DNA of 64,000 nt, from assembly GCA_021234155.1 (NCBI GenBank), contig JAJEKV010000006.1:2583815-2647814 (forward strand). Reading direction: 5' to 3'. The position numbers and the translations under genes are program-made. Source of the DNA: Isoetes taiwanensis. Taxonomy: Eukaryota > Streptophyta > Lycopodiopsida > Isoetales > Isoetaceae. Of the stretch, positions 11,365 through 22,700 are shown in pieces. Below the pieces are notes generated by a model. It did not search any database. It was not told the origin of the DNA and saw only the letters and a list, made by a program, of their open reading frames with translations. Numbering within the stretch: the stretch's first letter is position 1; every line of letters starts with the position of its first letter.

Positions 11365-12438
11365 TCTTCTTCATCTTCAGTTTCATCCTTCTCTGTCTTT
11401 TCTGTTTCTGTTGCAACAAATGCTCCAACAGATCTTCTGCCACCACATCCACGAGTTGCATTTCCCCTTTCTCCTCTAGTAGGGTTGCTTCTTCCTCTGT
11501 TATAATCTTTGGGTGTTGGACATTTGGCTGCTGAATGATCCTGACCCCCATAAGTAAAACAATTTAACTCCCTATTCAGCCTAGGGCAATTATTCTTGTA
11601 ATAGCCCTGTTGAATGATGCTGACCCCCACAAGTAAAACAATTTAACTCCCTATTCAGCTTAGGGCAATTATTCTTATAATGGCCAGGTTCATGACAGTA
11701 AAAGCCAATTCCTTTATCATTATTCCTTTTTCCAGCAAAGAGAATTTCTACAGATTCATCATCTTCTCCTTTAACTATTTTCTTTTGCTATGCCTCAGTC
11801 CTTAAAATATTTTCTGCCTCTTCTTTGGTCTTTGCCATCGTTCTAAGGAACATGGCAAGTTGTTCATTCTCACTTATAGATCTAGCAATATATAGGACTT
11901 GGTATCTTTTTGTCAAATTTACTCCTACACCACTTAAGTCTGCTACTATATTATCAAATGCATTAAAGAACTCGGACACATCATTTTCTTCCTTTATCTT
12001 AACCTTTCTTGATTCATTTTCAAGTAGATCAATCTGGAAGGAACTATTTTCATCAAAATGTTCGAGTAAGAAGATCCACATTTCTCTAGGACTCGTGTTC
12101 CTAAGTTTCAATCTTATAGTAGCACTAACCTTGCAGGTAATGATACCGTGAGCTTCCTTGATCCTTGCATAATTAGACCTTGTTGCTCCACTGCTTACAC
12201 CACCAGAGGTTCCAGCAGAATTCGTCCCTCCAGATCCTGCAGCTACAGCATAGGTTTGGATGTTTGAAAATCCTCCAGACCTTGCTGGTGTGGTGTTCTC
12301 ACCACCAGACCGACCATATCCCGCTCCTAATGGATCATCCAGATCCCATAATTCTTCCACTTCAAGAATATTCTTAACATCATCCTTCCAAATTTGGAAT
12401 CCAGATCCTCCTTTGTACACTTCCACGGTACTTAACAA
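11336..12438 (-). pseudogene. Copia gag (UBN2-type) with zinc knuckle, broken
   Basis: The N-terminal gag (12438-11788) reads GSGFQIWKDDVKNILEVEEL, a UBN2-type capsid with LKLRNTSPREMWIFLLEHF and KEENDVSEFFNAFDNIVADL. The knuckle region (11630-11361) shows CFTYGGQDHSAAKCP, a variant CCHC motif lacking the second cysteine. It is followed by an Arg/Gly-rich and acidic tail. A short duplication around 11555-11680 repeats the knuckle-upstream sequence (TTTAACTCCCTATTCAGC twice). A stop at 11788 and frame changes show decay. Confidence 0.75.
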
Positions 12439-12483
12439 GCTGGCTCCAAATCTACTTGATATGGTTGAATGTCAAGTTCAACT

Positions 12484-12495
12484 GCTCTGATACCA
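12484..12495 (-). other. Copia primer-binding site
   Basis: On the minus strand this is TGGTATCAGAGC, the classic sequence complementary to the 3' end of initiator methionine tRNA in plant copia elements. It lies between the LTR edge (12498) and the gag start (12438), which fixes element orientation and LTR boundary. Confidence 0.85.
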
Positions 12496-12497
12496 AA

Positions 12498-13044
12498 TGT
12501 TGATAAACAAGCAAACAGTATCAAATGCACTAGCTATCAACTTAACTATAGATTTTTAGTATTGCTTCAACAAACTTAATAAATTAATTCAAGATAAGCA
12601 AAGTGTATATCATAGAATAAATTACTGTAGCAAAGGTATTGACCTTAGCACTGAGAAATTCCTTCAGCAAAATACTCGAGTAGAAAAAATTGATCCCTCC
12701 TTGATCCAGATCATCTACATGAATAATACATTTTGAGTGCTCATGTTTTTATTTTTGGAGATCCGTCGGTGTAGCAGTCGGTTATACAGATCAGTGTACC
12801 GGATTAGATGGAGGAGTAACTTATTTTTCCAACCCGTTTTCCCTCCAACAAATATCCCACAGGATATCTCGACCCCAACCATTGTAATTCACATAATTAA
12901 CTTATTTCGAACATTAACCTTGCACCTAGACTATGTTATGCAACCTTTAGTTGCAACCCTAAATGTTCCAGATGGTATTCTGCAGTAGTTTGTTTGTCTG
13001 GCTTCCACAATAAAACATATGTGATGACTTCAATATTTCTAACA
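12498..13044 (-). mobile_element. 5' LTR of the truncated copia element
   Basis: The boundary next to the primer-binding site is set by TGTTGATAA at 12498 on the plus strand. The outer end is placed at TTCTAACA (13044), giving TGTT...AACA termini and about 547 bp. No second LTR was found near the protease fragment, so the element is 3'-truncated. The outer boundary is less certain than the inner one. Confidence 0.6.
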
Positions 13045-13488
13045 CAGCTCTTGGAATTTCTAGATTTCTTGGAATTTCCTAGTCTGTCGATCATAAAATT
13101 GAGAGATCCAATGGTAAAACGGATGAAGTAGGAAAAGAGAGATTTAAGTGACGAAATACTTAGTACAATACGTACAATACTTAGTACAATACGTACAAGG
13201 CACTAATCAGTCGAGTATGCACACGCACGGATACTACGTAGCGCGTATTTGTTAGGCGGATCTGGAAGAAAGGTAGCGAAAAGGATCATTACACGTGGCA
13301 GTTGCTGATTGCGGACGATACCGTGGGATTTGCCCTTTCTTCCCAGGTGTGAAATTTTATTGTTCTGTGGGCTTTTTGAGGCCAGAGCTATGGTAGAGTC
13401 TTCCTCGTACTCCGGCACCTTGTTTTAAGCAGCCTCTGGCCCGACTAGGAAGATAGCCGCAGGTTTTGCACAGTAGATAGGTCGGACC
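13045..13488. other. Upstream region of the TFIIS gene
   Basis: This stretch lies between the copia LTR and the TFIIS start codon. A short tandem duplication of TACTTAGTACAATACGTACA occurs at about 13158-13197. It presumably contains the TFIIS promoter and 5' leader, but I cannot place a TATA box or start site with confidence. Confidence 0.4.
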
Positions 13489-15195
13489 ATGGCAGCCAAG
13501 GGCGCTGGAACTGAGCTTATGGAGCTCTTTGAGAAAGCGAATGCCGCTGCAGAACGCGTCAACTGTGATGGTGGTGCCGAAGAACAACGCTGTGTTGACG
13601 CCCTTAAGGCCATGCGCGCCTTTCCTGTCACTACAGCCCTCCTGAAAGCTACACAGGTGATATTCTGTCCCCCGTAAATAGGGTTTGGGAGATTTGTTTT
13701 GGTTTTCTCATTATTGCAATAAACTCATTCTTTTGTGCCTTGATTTTGCTTTTGAAGATTAAGCGTAGTAAACCCATCTTTCAAAATCTCTAAGCCCAGT
13801 AACCCTATCTTTGAAAGCCTTGCTTTTACCTTGGACAACAGTTGAATAATTGTTACACTTGTCTCAGAAAGACATTTTTGAGTGCTGGAGTTGTTGAATG
13901 ACCATTGGAGCTGTTGTTCTAAGGCAAGTGTTGACTTTCTATATCTGCCTGCTTCTCATGCTTTTTGGGCAGAGGTATGAACATGAACCAAGTTTAGACG
14001 TGTCTCTTCTAACATAAAACTATAGATATGAACATCAAGTAAGTTTATTGACTTTAGGAGGACAAATGGACTTCCATCTTGAATTGCTGGAAGTTTATTT
14101 TAGCATTGTAACTACAGGGCATATTATTATAGGAGCCAACTGTAAGTATCGTATAAAATTCCATAACATGTGACGAGATGATGTGTAAGTAATCTACATT
14201 ACTTGGTATTGGAGAAAACACCATTTCATTGAAGCCACTTTGCAGTTTGGGGAAGAAGTTTAAACTTCAGCTCATTTTTTGATGCATGCTTAACATGGTT
14301 GTATTTTTTATCTATTGGCAAACCACCCAAATATGCAAGCAAATAATGTGGATTCGCATGATTTCAGGTTGGCAAGCAGCTGCGGAAGTTGGCAAAACAC
14401 CCCCAAAGTAAAATACGGGAGACTGCTTCAGAGCTATTAGAGAGATGGAAGAAAGTTGTGGAGGCTGAAACCATGGGCAAGAATGGAATAGTTTCTCCAG
14501 ATCACAAGAACAGAACCCCAGATTCAAAAGTTTCTTCAACAAAGATAACTTCAACTATCCAAGTTCATGAAGAGTTGGTTAAATCAGAAACAAAAGTGAA
14601 GATGGAAGTGGAGACAAAGAAGGCTTTGCCTTCAAGTAATTCAGGCCCCAAGTTAAAGAGCTTGCCAAAATGCGGTGATAGCACACGGGACAGGATTAGG
14701 GAACTTCTTCTTGAAGCATTGTCGAAGGTTACTGATGAAGCTCAGGGAGAGCGTTTGGAGAAAGCAAGAAAATGTGATCCTGTGCAGGTCGCAGTTAGGG
14801 TTGAGACAACGCTCTTCTCTAGTTTAGGGAGTTCAACAGGCAAGCAGAAATTGAAATATAGATCCATAATGTTCAATCTAAAGGATGCCAATAATCCTGA
14901 TCTGAGGAGGAGGGTTTTATTGGGAGAGATTGGAGCAGAGGACTTGACAACCATGAGTGCAGAGGATATGGCCAGTGATCAGAGGAAACAGGAGAATAGA
15001 CAAATAAAAGAAAAGGCTTTGTTCGAATGTGAACGTGGACAAACAAAAAATGTTGCATCTACAGACCAATTTAAATGTGGTAGGTGTGGAAAACGTCAAT
15101 GTACGTACTATCAGATGCAGACTAGAAGTGCAGATGAGCCTATGACCACATATGTCACATGTGTCAACTGTAACAACCGTTGGAAATTCTGTTAG
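13489..15195 (+). CDS. Transcription elongation factor TFIIS
   Basis: Two exons, 13489-13656 and 14368-15195, join in phase 0 (donor CAG|GTGATA, acceptor TTTCAG|GTT) to give 331 residues. The N-terminal LW/TFIIS-N helical bundle is about residues 8-90. An acidic/lysine-rich linker follows. The central Pol II-binding domain is about 160-275 (TRDRIRELLLEALS, RYRS-like KYRSIMFNLKD, LLGEI). The C-terminal zinc ribbon uses C293/C296 and C321/C324, with the acidic hairpin residues D312-E313 that reach the polymerase active site. TFIIS stimulates RNA cleavage by backtracked Pol II in the nucleus. The start ATGGCAGCC is in good context. Length is slightly under the about 370 residues of many plant TFIIS, mainly in the linker. 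No defect was seen, so it is probably functional. Confidence 0.93.
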
Positions 15196-16088
15196 TGCAA
15201 AATCTAGATGTTTCATGTTTTAGATTTTCAACTTATTTAAAGTCACCCATAGCTGATTTAAGTCAGGTCTTATTGTAAGTGGAAGACCATTCTTTGATGC
15301 GCATTTGTCCTTTGTAAAAAAAGGCTTCAACTATAAGAGGATAAAATGGTCCCCCTTTCTTGGGAATGCTTCCATGAAGTTCATTGTAATATTAAAGTTT
15401 ATTTAATCAGGTACTGAAAGGATAAATTGTGTAGCAGCATATCAAAGGGAATACAAATATGCCAGCTGATGAAGAATTTGTGAATCATTTTCTCTTTTAC
15501 GAACGTATTAATTGTTGAAGCTTGACCCTACAAGAAATTTTAGAAAAGAAGAAGAAGAAGAAGATGATGATAAAGATAAGAAATTAGAATTACCCTCGTA
15601 TTTCACTCTTTTTTGCTTTTGGAGGATTTTAAAAAAGGGAGTTAAGAAGGCTGGCGAAATTCCAGCAATCTGCACACAAAAACTGGATCTTCATTTGCAT
15701 TTGAAGTTCATTGATCTACACACAAAAGATGGATCTTCATTTGCTTTTGAATTTCTCTTTCATGTGCTTGCAATCTATTCTCAGCCCTCAATTAAATATC
15801 CTTAGCCAACTGATCCTTTTTAGGATGATTCTTAATCATATGCTAGCCATTTTATATTTGTAGTTTTTGGTGCTTATAAAAGCTACAGAAGCTTCATATA
15901 AAAAATAAATAATAAAATTAAACTAGTTAAAGGCACGTTTTATTACATTGCATAAGAATTGCAAGGTTTGTGTAACATGTTTTTTAACTTTTTTTTCAAT
16001 TGATTCCCCTCAATCATAATATCCTACCCTTACAACAAAAAAAACATCTAGCTTTGTCCAAACGTGCCTTCCCATAAATATGTTATAA
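15196..16088. other. TFIIS 3' region and AT-rich gap
   Basis: The first 200-250 bases are probably TFIIS 3' UTR. An acidic 97-codon plus ORF at 15512-15805 comes from a GAAGAAGAAGAAGAAG run and has no recognisable domain. A direct repeat of CTGGATCTTCATTTGC / ATGGATCTTCATTTGC lies at about 15682-15745. No gene recognised. Confidence 0.45.
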
Positions 16089-16145
16089 ATACAAGAAATT
16101 TATCGCGGCGGCCAAGGCCGCCGCGAACATTTCTCTTTACCAACT
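16089..16145. repeat. GC-rich palindrome in a CACTA-end-like context (left copy)
   Basis: Arms CGCGGCGGCC and GGCCGCCGCG at 16104-16125 are separated by AA. The block is preceded by ACAAGAAATTTAT and followed by AACATTTCTCTT. The same block occurs at 58388-58441 in reverse orientation with only a few changes. ACAAGAAA followed by a GC-rich inverted repeat resembles CACTA termini (CACTACAAGAAA), but the CACT bases are not present here. Confidence 0.6.
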
Positions 16146-16280
16146 TGGTATCAGTTCTAAACCCACTACTATGGAGAACATTTTAGGGTGAAGTTTCTCA
16201 ATTCAAACTGTAGCAAAAAAAGACGTGAAAAAACCAATCTTTACATTTTCTGTTAGGGTAACAGCATAAAAGTGTCCGTC

Positions 16281-16392
16281 GATTGCACTAGGCTTGACCC
16301 ATTACCAAACCAGAGTGTAAACAATTTGCTTTTTAAATAAGATTGCACTAGGCTTGACCCATTATCAAACCAAACAATATGCTTTTTAAATG
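16281..16392. repeat. Two-copy tandem repeat, about 55-60 bp
   Basis: GATTGCACTAGGCTTGACCC starts at 16281 and again at 16341. The copies share CATTA(C/T)CAAACC and end in GCTTTTTAAAT. No function is apparent. Confidence 0.8.
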
Positions 16393-16519
16393 TAATTTCT
16401 TAACCGACATTCATTTGTTCACACCATATGGAGAATGGGCAAGCCATAATCTCAATGCAAACAGTTGCCGCCAAAGTTGGAGCTTGGATATGTGCATATA
16501 TATTTCTTATAACTAGCAA

Positions 16520-16593
16520 GGTGACGACTTTTCCTTTTATTTCGCTATCATTAGATGGTGACGAGTTTTCCTTTTATTTTGATACCATTAGAT
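16520..16593. repeat. Two-copy tandem repeat, 37 bp
   Basis: GGTGACGA(C/G)TTTTCCTTTTATTT is followed by CATTAGAT in both copies, starting near 16520 and 16557. It is an imperfect head-to-tail duplication in gene-free DNA. The rest of 16146-17040 contains no gene I recognise. Confidence 0.7.
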
Positions 16594-17040
16594 GACCGTG
16601 GAGCTCAGAGAACGAAGAATACACTAGACATGACGGTCATCTCATCCTTACGATAACAACGCAACTGCCAAAGTAATAGATATATTATATCTTGAAGAGA
16701 ACTTGACCATAGAACGCCAAGTCCATTCATGTCACTTGAGAAGGCTAACGTGTAAGAAGTGACTACAGAATCCAGAGAGGGAGTTGAGATTTCAAAATCA
16801 ATGGTCTATATGAGGTGGGCGCGCACTAACTCTGAACTTTCAAAGTCCCATAATATGTCTAGACCATGTTATATGCATTCTCATGCATTGCTTAGTTATA
16901 CTACCAAAGTTGAAAAGATATATGAGCATATGTCAATATACACAAAGAAAGTAGCGGTATAGATAGAAGATAGCTACACAGCAACACTAACTTTAGTTAG
17001 GTAACAAAATCATTCCGTTTGCAAAAAATCTATTATTTGT

Positions 17041-17460
17041 CTATCTCTGTACAAAATGGTTTGCATTATCTGAAGTTGATTGAGAAGCAAGCTTTTCTGA
17101 AATATCTTCGAGGTTGCACTTGATCAACATTTCCACAAAAAAATATGTATTTTCCTTTGTGTTTCCCTCTGGAATATCTACAACATAAGACTCTATGGCC
17201 AGTGTCCCTGAACTTTCATCTACTAGTTCTGGATGCAACGTAATTATGGACCAATAATTCTGCATCTACACAATATCATAAGCAGATGAATCCAGCAGTT
17301 CAGCATCCATGTTTAAAATTTCTTTACAACTTTCATGCAGACATGGATCTACATCTTTAGCATCTTTCCAAGTTATGGGAACATCTACTAGCTGTTTGAA
17401 GAAGGAAACAACAAATAATATGTCTAACTGCACTCCGTGCATCAAGGCCAATGCAATCAC
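17041..17460 (-). pseudogene. HECT ubiquitin ligase fragment (UPL5-like)
   Basis: Two minus-strand open pieces (17460-17266 and 17265-17041) read like the N-lobe of a plant UPL5-type HECT domain. The first has MIALALMHGVQLDILFVVSF, then DVDPCLHESCKEILNMDAEL. The second has ENTYFFVEMLIKCNLEDISE. In a full HECT E3 this lobe binds the E2 and the C-lobe carries the catalytic cysteine. No C-lobe is present here. Upstream, at 17560-17640, another frame gives PRDQKFYLPAALKEQAFEGF, which I cannot assign. A stop separates the two pieces, so it is a truncated pseudogene. Family assignment is by remembered pattern only. Confidence 0.5.
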
Positions 17461-17741
17461 TCGACCACAAAAACGAAAATAAGTGAGATGTCCATATGTC
17501 TACGTTGATCTATACGATCACTTATTCTTAACATAATGGGCACTCGAAGAACCCTTCAAATGCCTGCTCTTTTAAAGCTGCAGGGAGATAAAACTTTTGG
17601 TCTCTAGGCATTGTTTCATCCTCCCCTATTTGTGTTCTACAACTTATTGCTGCTTTCCCGTAACGCAAAAGTGTGTTTCTAAGACCACTTCTCAACATCA
17701 ATGGTGAAAGCCTCTGTTTACGTCCTGGTTAATTAATCATC

Positions 17742-18414
17742 TCACAAGCTAGAAATTGAGGTGCGTCTTCCGAAATTGTCTCTACCTAAGTTGCGAATAG
17801 CCAACAGTGAAAATTCATGTACATTTTGAGTATGAAATGATGTTTTTCTAGGCAGCATCCGTTGTTTTTTGAATGACAACTGCACATAAATACACTCTAG
17901 ACGCTTCTCAAGATATTGCTCCATAACATTGTCAAAATCTGTTAGGACTATTTGTGCAATTTAAATCAGGAAAGATACTATTTTTGAATTAGCATTGCAG
18001 ATCCAGGTGTGACAAAATTTCTAATAGTTGTTTTCATATCTGTCGTTAGAACGTGGTATTGAACATTGGGTCTTGAGTATGAACTTCTATACTTCCACAT
18101 ATTCCTGCATGCTGTAATTTTTCACAGATAACTTATATCAACCAAGAAATATACACATAAATTAGAGGTATATCCTAAGGATGTTGTTCAAGTTAGTTCA
18201 TTGTAAGCATCAAGGTGGATTTTGCCATGTTTCTTCAGAGCTTCTTCAATGTAAGCAGTCTCCATGTAACATCAAATTTGATCACATTGCATGCATGAGG
18301 TTTGTGCAAAACACGATGCAAAAATGATAGTTTCATTAAATATCTCTGTTCTGCAGATACAGTTTCCTGCATATCTATACTCTACTATCTGTTGTACCAA
18401 AACAATTAGCAGTG
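17742..18414. other. No recognised gene
   Basis: A 60-codon minus ORF at 17742-17924 could belong to the HECT remnant upstream, but no motif supports this. The rest is AT-rich DNA without coding signal. Confidence 0.35.
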
Positions 18415-18516
18415 TATATAAGGGCGGTGGACTCACACCGTGCCCTGTTACAAAAGTTGTAACTAGTTTTGCTCATGTGCTCCATAGCCTTCCAAGGCTC
18501 AAAGGGAGCATTAGAC

Positions 18517-18552
<36 letters not shown>
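18415..18552 (+). mobile_element. 3' end of a (TAA)n-tailed LINE, 5'-truncated
   Basis: The stretch TATATAAGGGCGGTGGA... to GAGCATTAGACATAA is followed by an ATA-repeat tail (about 18517-18552). It matches, in reverse orientation, the end of the LINE at 27978-28745 (CCACCGCCCTTATATA ... ATTATTATT). Only the last about 100 bp plus tail is present, typical of a severely 5'-truncated retroposition. A SINE sharing the LINE tail is an alternative. Confidence 0.65.
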
Positions 18553-19287
18553 TATAACAGATGTAGTTTCATGTTTCTTGCACCTCTATTCAGTATGCTT
18601 TGTATAATTTGATGTCGCAATTAGATGCCACTCTAAATATTTAAGTCCAATATAAAACAATGACGTAAAGTGTCCCTTCTCAACCTAGGCGTATTTCAAT
18701 ACATGTTGGCCTTTGTTTTGCCCCGTGGGGAAAATATTCAGATCAGGGGCTGGGATAGAGAGGGAACACATTTGAAAATATAACCAACACCACGCAATCC
18801 ACAAAATAAACCATAAAACCAACTGCACAACCTTGAAGGTTAGCTATTCTAGAGGATAAATCTACGGCCAGGTTGACGGGGAAAGCTGAAGGCTACCATA
18901 ATTACCACTCACAACATATATGTTTCTAAAAACAGTCTGGCAACAGTGTGTGAAAAACATTCACACTGAGATCTCAACTCTGGCGTTTTGGCAGCATCCA
19001 CTTCATGGTGAAGATTCAGCAACAACTTCCAAATTTTGAACTTCTTGGTCCAATGGGACTGCTTCCCGGTGGCTGTGCTAGAGTTTCCCTTCCCACAGCT
19101 TGCTCTTCATCCTAAAAGTCACGCTTCCTTCACTTCCTTGTTCATATCAAGAGTGACTTTCCTCCACAAAGTTGCATTTCCCAAATGCATCCCTGACAGA
19201 AGATCATGTCAGAGATGAAAGAAGCAATGTTTACACATTCCCCTTTCTATATCCTTAGAAGTCAATTAAACAACTCAGAAGCACTCC
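18553..19287. other. No recognised gene
   Basis: AT-rich DNA. Short ORFs only, no recognisable domain. The part near 19200-19287 may be 3' sequence of the PPR remnant that follows on the minus strand. Confidence 0.35.
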
Positions 19288-19766
19288 TCAGTTTGGTGCA
19301 ACACTCGCAACATTTGATTCAGCAGAGCCTTCCAAATGTTGGGCAAGAGATAAAGGGCTTTGAGCTTCAAGGAGATGTTGGGCTTTCTCAATCTCATTTG
19401 CTTCACAAAGTGCAGATGAAAGCTTTTGATATGTAATGCTCGAAAGAACATGGCCAGCTTCTAACATCTCGTCTAGAAGTTGCTGAGCACTCTCAATATT
19501 TTGTTTCACGCATAAAGTCCTAATCACCTGTTGTGCCTCTTGAAACTTTCCTGATGATTATCTCTTCAACTTCTTTGTACTGTTCTGAGGCTGCATAAGC
19601 ATGACATAGAGATGTCCAAGTTGCAACTGTGGACCGAATATCCAATGTTTCCATTTCATTAAAGAGCTCTTCTGCCGAATCTAGCCTTTCATAGCATATT
19701 TATAAACCTTGTGTAATGCTGCTCACAGGTTCGGTATCCTTTTTGGCGTCTCCACCAATTGTAGGC
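19288..19766 (-). pseudogene. PPR protein C-terminal remnant
   Basis: Minus-strand pieces show P-type pentatricopeptide features. SAEELFNEMETLDIRSTVAT is followed by WTSLCHAYAASEQYKEVEEI, then QQLLDEMLEAGHVLSSITYQ and ANEIEKAQHLLE. A possible exon edge with acceptor TTTTCAAG lies at 19766. Two frame changes are needed: near 19690 (after YTRFINML) and near 19545 (after EEIIIRK). PPR proteins normally bind organellar RNA. This copy cannot make one without frame repair and is called a pseudogene, unless sequencing errors cause the shifts. No upstream PPR exons were found within several kb. Confidence 0.6.
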
Positions 19767-22700
19767 CTTGAAAATGCAAAAAATATATGTTAACATCAAC
19801 CACAGTAAAATAGAAAATCCAAGATCATCTGTGCGTCTCCAACCACTCAGACTTTTAACACTGCCCCACCATATAAAGAGGAACAGGAAACAAAGCAACT
19901 TCTACCAAGCAGTTTGCAGTAAACAATGATTCATTAACAAAACACAACACAACAAAATGTGAAGAAATAACTGGATCAACCAACAAAAAGTTGTCCCAGA
20001 TGGGGACAGAAGAATTACAATATACCTAAGAAGACTTTCTCTTGAAGGGAAACAACTTAGGTTATCTTGACAAAATATATTCGACTTGACAGCATAATGT
20101 GTAATCCCTTAGGAGTAATACATCAATCGCTAAAGCTCATTGTCACATGTAATATGATTCTATTATCTAGCTTCGGGGAACCAACTTCTTAGTCTATTAA
20201 CAAAATCGCAGCACGAATAATGATATATGCTGCTTTTGGTCAGTAGTTTTCTGCAGATGTTTCAGATAATCTTATCCATAAGCGAAGATTTGTGCACTTC
20301 CTCTTTAAGCACATATTAAATAAGTTTGACTACGAAATAGGTGTGACAAAGGAACATTTGCTAAAGGATTGGCCTCAAATACACAATATTTTCTGTTTCC
20401 AGCAAGATGGATTGTGATTTCATATATCACCAATGTGGATACAAAACCCTGCACAACCAGTTCAAATCCAATGGATATATAACCTGATTGCGGCTTTCTG
20501 ACTCTCAATTTTGATTCAACACGCTAATAATGTCTACAATCTGAGAGAAGAACACTCTTATTTTCGCAATCTGTTCATAGTGAAATTTCCTGGGTACAGA
20601 ACGCCAGCTGCTTTTCATAAATATCTGGAGGACCCTAAATCTACACAACATTATATTGGTTGCTGCAATGAATGGCTTGCACCAGAGATTGACACAGAAG
20701 GAAGGGCCCATCAAACAATACAATCTTGCATATTTTGATGTATGATTGCCATAGGCTTTCATCGCAACATGATATTTTCTTTGTGGAATGCCAAAAAGAG
20801 CTCGTAGAGAACATGAAGTAGATGGAGGTTGCTGCAAGGAATTTGATGCTAATGTAGTTCAAAGCAATCTCAAATATTCTCAGCTATAAAGGCCAACTAC
20901 AGAAGCGAACTTTGGTGACAATAAGCACTCAGTAGTTGAGTTGGCTTTCTTAGAATGTTATTATACTTGTCAACAATAGTGCTTTCAATCTCTTTAATTT
21001 AGATAATGCAGAACAAAACACTTTCAGGTTTAGAGGCGGAAAATATGAATTATATGCCAAATGACAATAAGGACATGAACAATTGCCAACCTGAATCCGT
21101 CTTCGCTTAACTAGTAATAGACTAGTCCCTTGCCTAACATGTGCTATTCATTATACTATCAAAGTCGGTATGTCCACAGCACTTTTAGGAATCCAGCATG
21201 CTGCATGAATTTAGTCTGCTACCATCTACTTCATCACTTGGAAAGGGAATGCTCTATCATTGGAAAAACGTCATAATAGTTTTATTACATAGATAGAACT
21301 GTTATATGGCTAACTGATGGTAACGAACTGCTCTACTATAGAGAAAAAAACACTCTAACATTGAGCACAGAATATAACCTAATATTAGAACATCGGACGC
21401 TTCCTACAAACCAACTATTGAATACGAATGTGCACGCCTAAGAAGTGCTTATGTACAGTTTGGCTGTGAAGTCAAGGCAGCATTGCAGTCCTTTCATCTT
21501 TGACGGATCAAAGGCCTCTAATCCTTTCATCTTAGCCTACGACAAAAGCTCATGAGCACTAAAAACAGACGGAACAACTCCGAATTTGCCACACAATTTT
21601 TTTTACTATCTGGGTTGTGGCGGTAGTGTGCAAGAATAGAGCCCGTCAGAATGGAGCAGACGAACTGGAGAAAGCAGAGCCTGAGGGGCAACATTTGACA
21701 GATTCTTTTTACTGGTTGGCTGAGCTCTGATTCTGGGAAATTGAAGAATGAAAAAACCTAATACTGAACAAAAAGCAACGGAATAGAAATGCACCGTATT
21801 CATCTCCGAGATCTCTGAACAAAGAAAGTAAGAGAAGCCCTGCTTATATATGCTTATATAGACAGGAAAAAAACAGATCCCAAAGATGCTGGCTATGGTC
21901 ATATCGCCACCTAGAGCTTGAAGTCTTAGATCCGACCACGCGTATTGAAGTAGATAAGGATTGCTCCGAAACGCAAATCCGCCATCGCCAGTTGTGTCGA
22001 GTTGTGTCGGTGCAGGAATTTTTTGGAATTTTTTTTTTTTCCTTCCTATTTTTTCCCCCACTCGGGAATCAAGGAATCGAATCTTGGTGTGAATAAATTA
22101 TATAAGAGTAGATATATTATAGTAGGGCTCTTAAACGAAATGAGCCCTACCATAAGTTACTCTTCATTTTACATGCATACATTCCAGATACTAAAAGATA
22201 AGTTCATACCCAAACCCAATACAACTTTGCTAATATAATGAAAGGTAACTAATACCTTCAATCTCTTGTCTTGAATGGTTATTAGAAATACAAGATGGAA
22301 ACATCTTAGTGCATGGGAATGTGGCTAACCAAGATTCAGATCAGTTTGTGACATTTAAGTTTTATAGCTTTGAAGACAATGCTCAAAATTAGGTTTATAA
22401 GAAACAAGGCAAAATTACTGAGGGAATATATGAGTGATCAAAGATAGCAATATTTGCCTAGGGTCACATGATAATAATCTGAGACACCAGAGACGTGTAT
22501 TAAGGACATTAATATGAATGTCATTCATTCTAATGCCTTCATTTTGCATTCTGCTTGGGTACATGCTGAGCACTATGTAAAAACATCATCATGTGACGGA
22601 TAAGATACAAACACTTTCTAAGCATCCTTAAACTTGCACTCATAGATTACAACATCATACATGATTATAACATGAGACACCAGAAAGATATAACATTACA

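Noticed and set aside
15512-15805. 97-codon acidic ORF downstream of TFIIS
   Set aside because: Generated by a GAA microsatellite, no domain, downstream of the gene's stop. Probably UTR or intergenic.
21606-22061. 151-codon minus ORF as a transit-peptide exon of the PPR gene
   Set aside because: No splice donor in a suitable position, no PPR motif, and about 2 kb of unsupported sequence to the PPR remnant.
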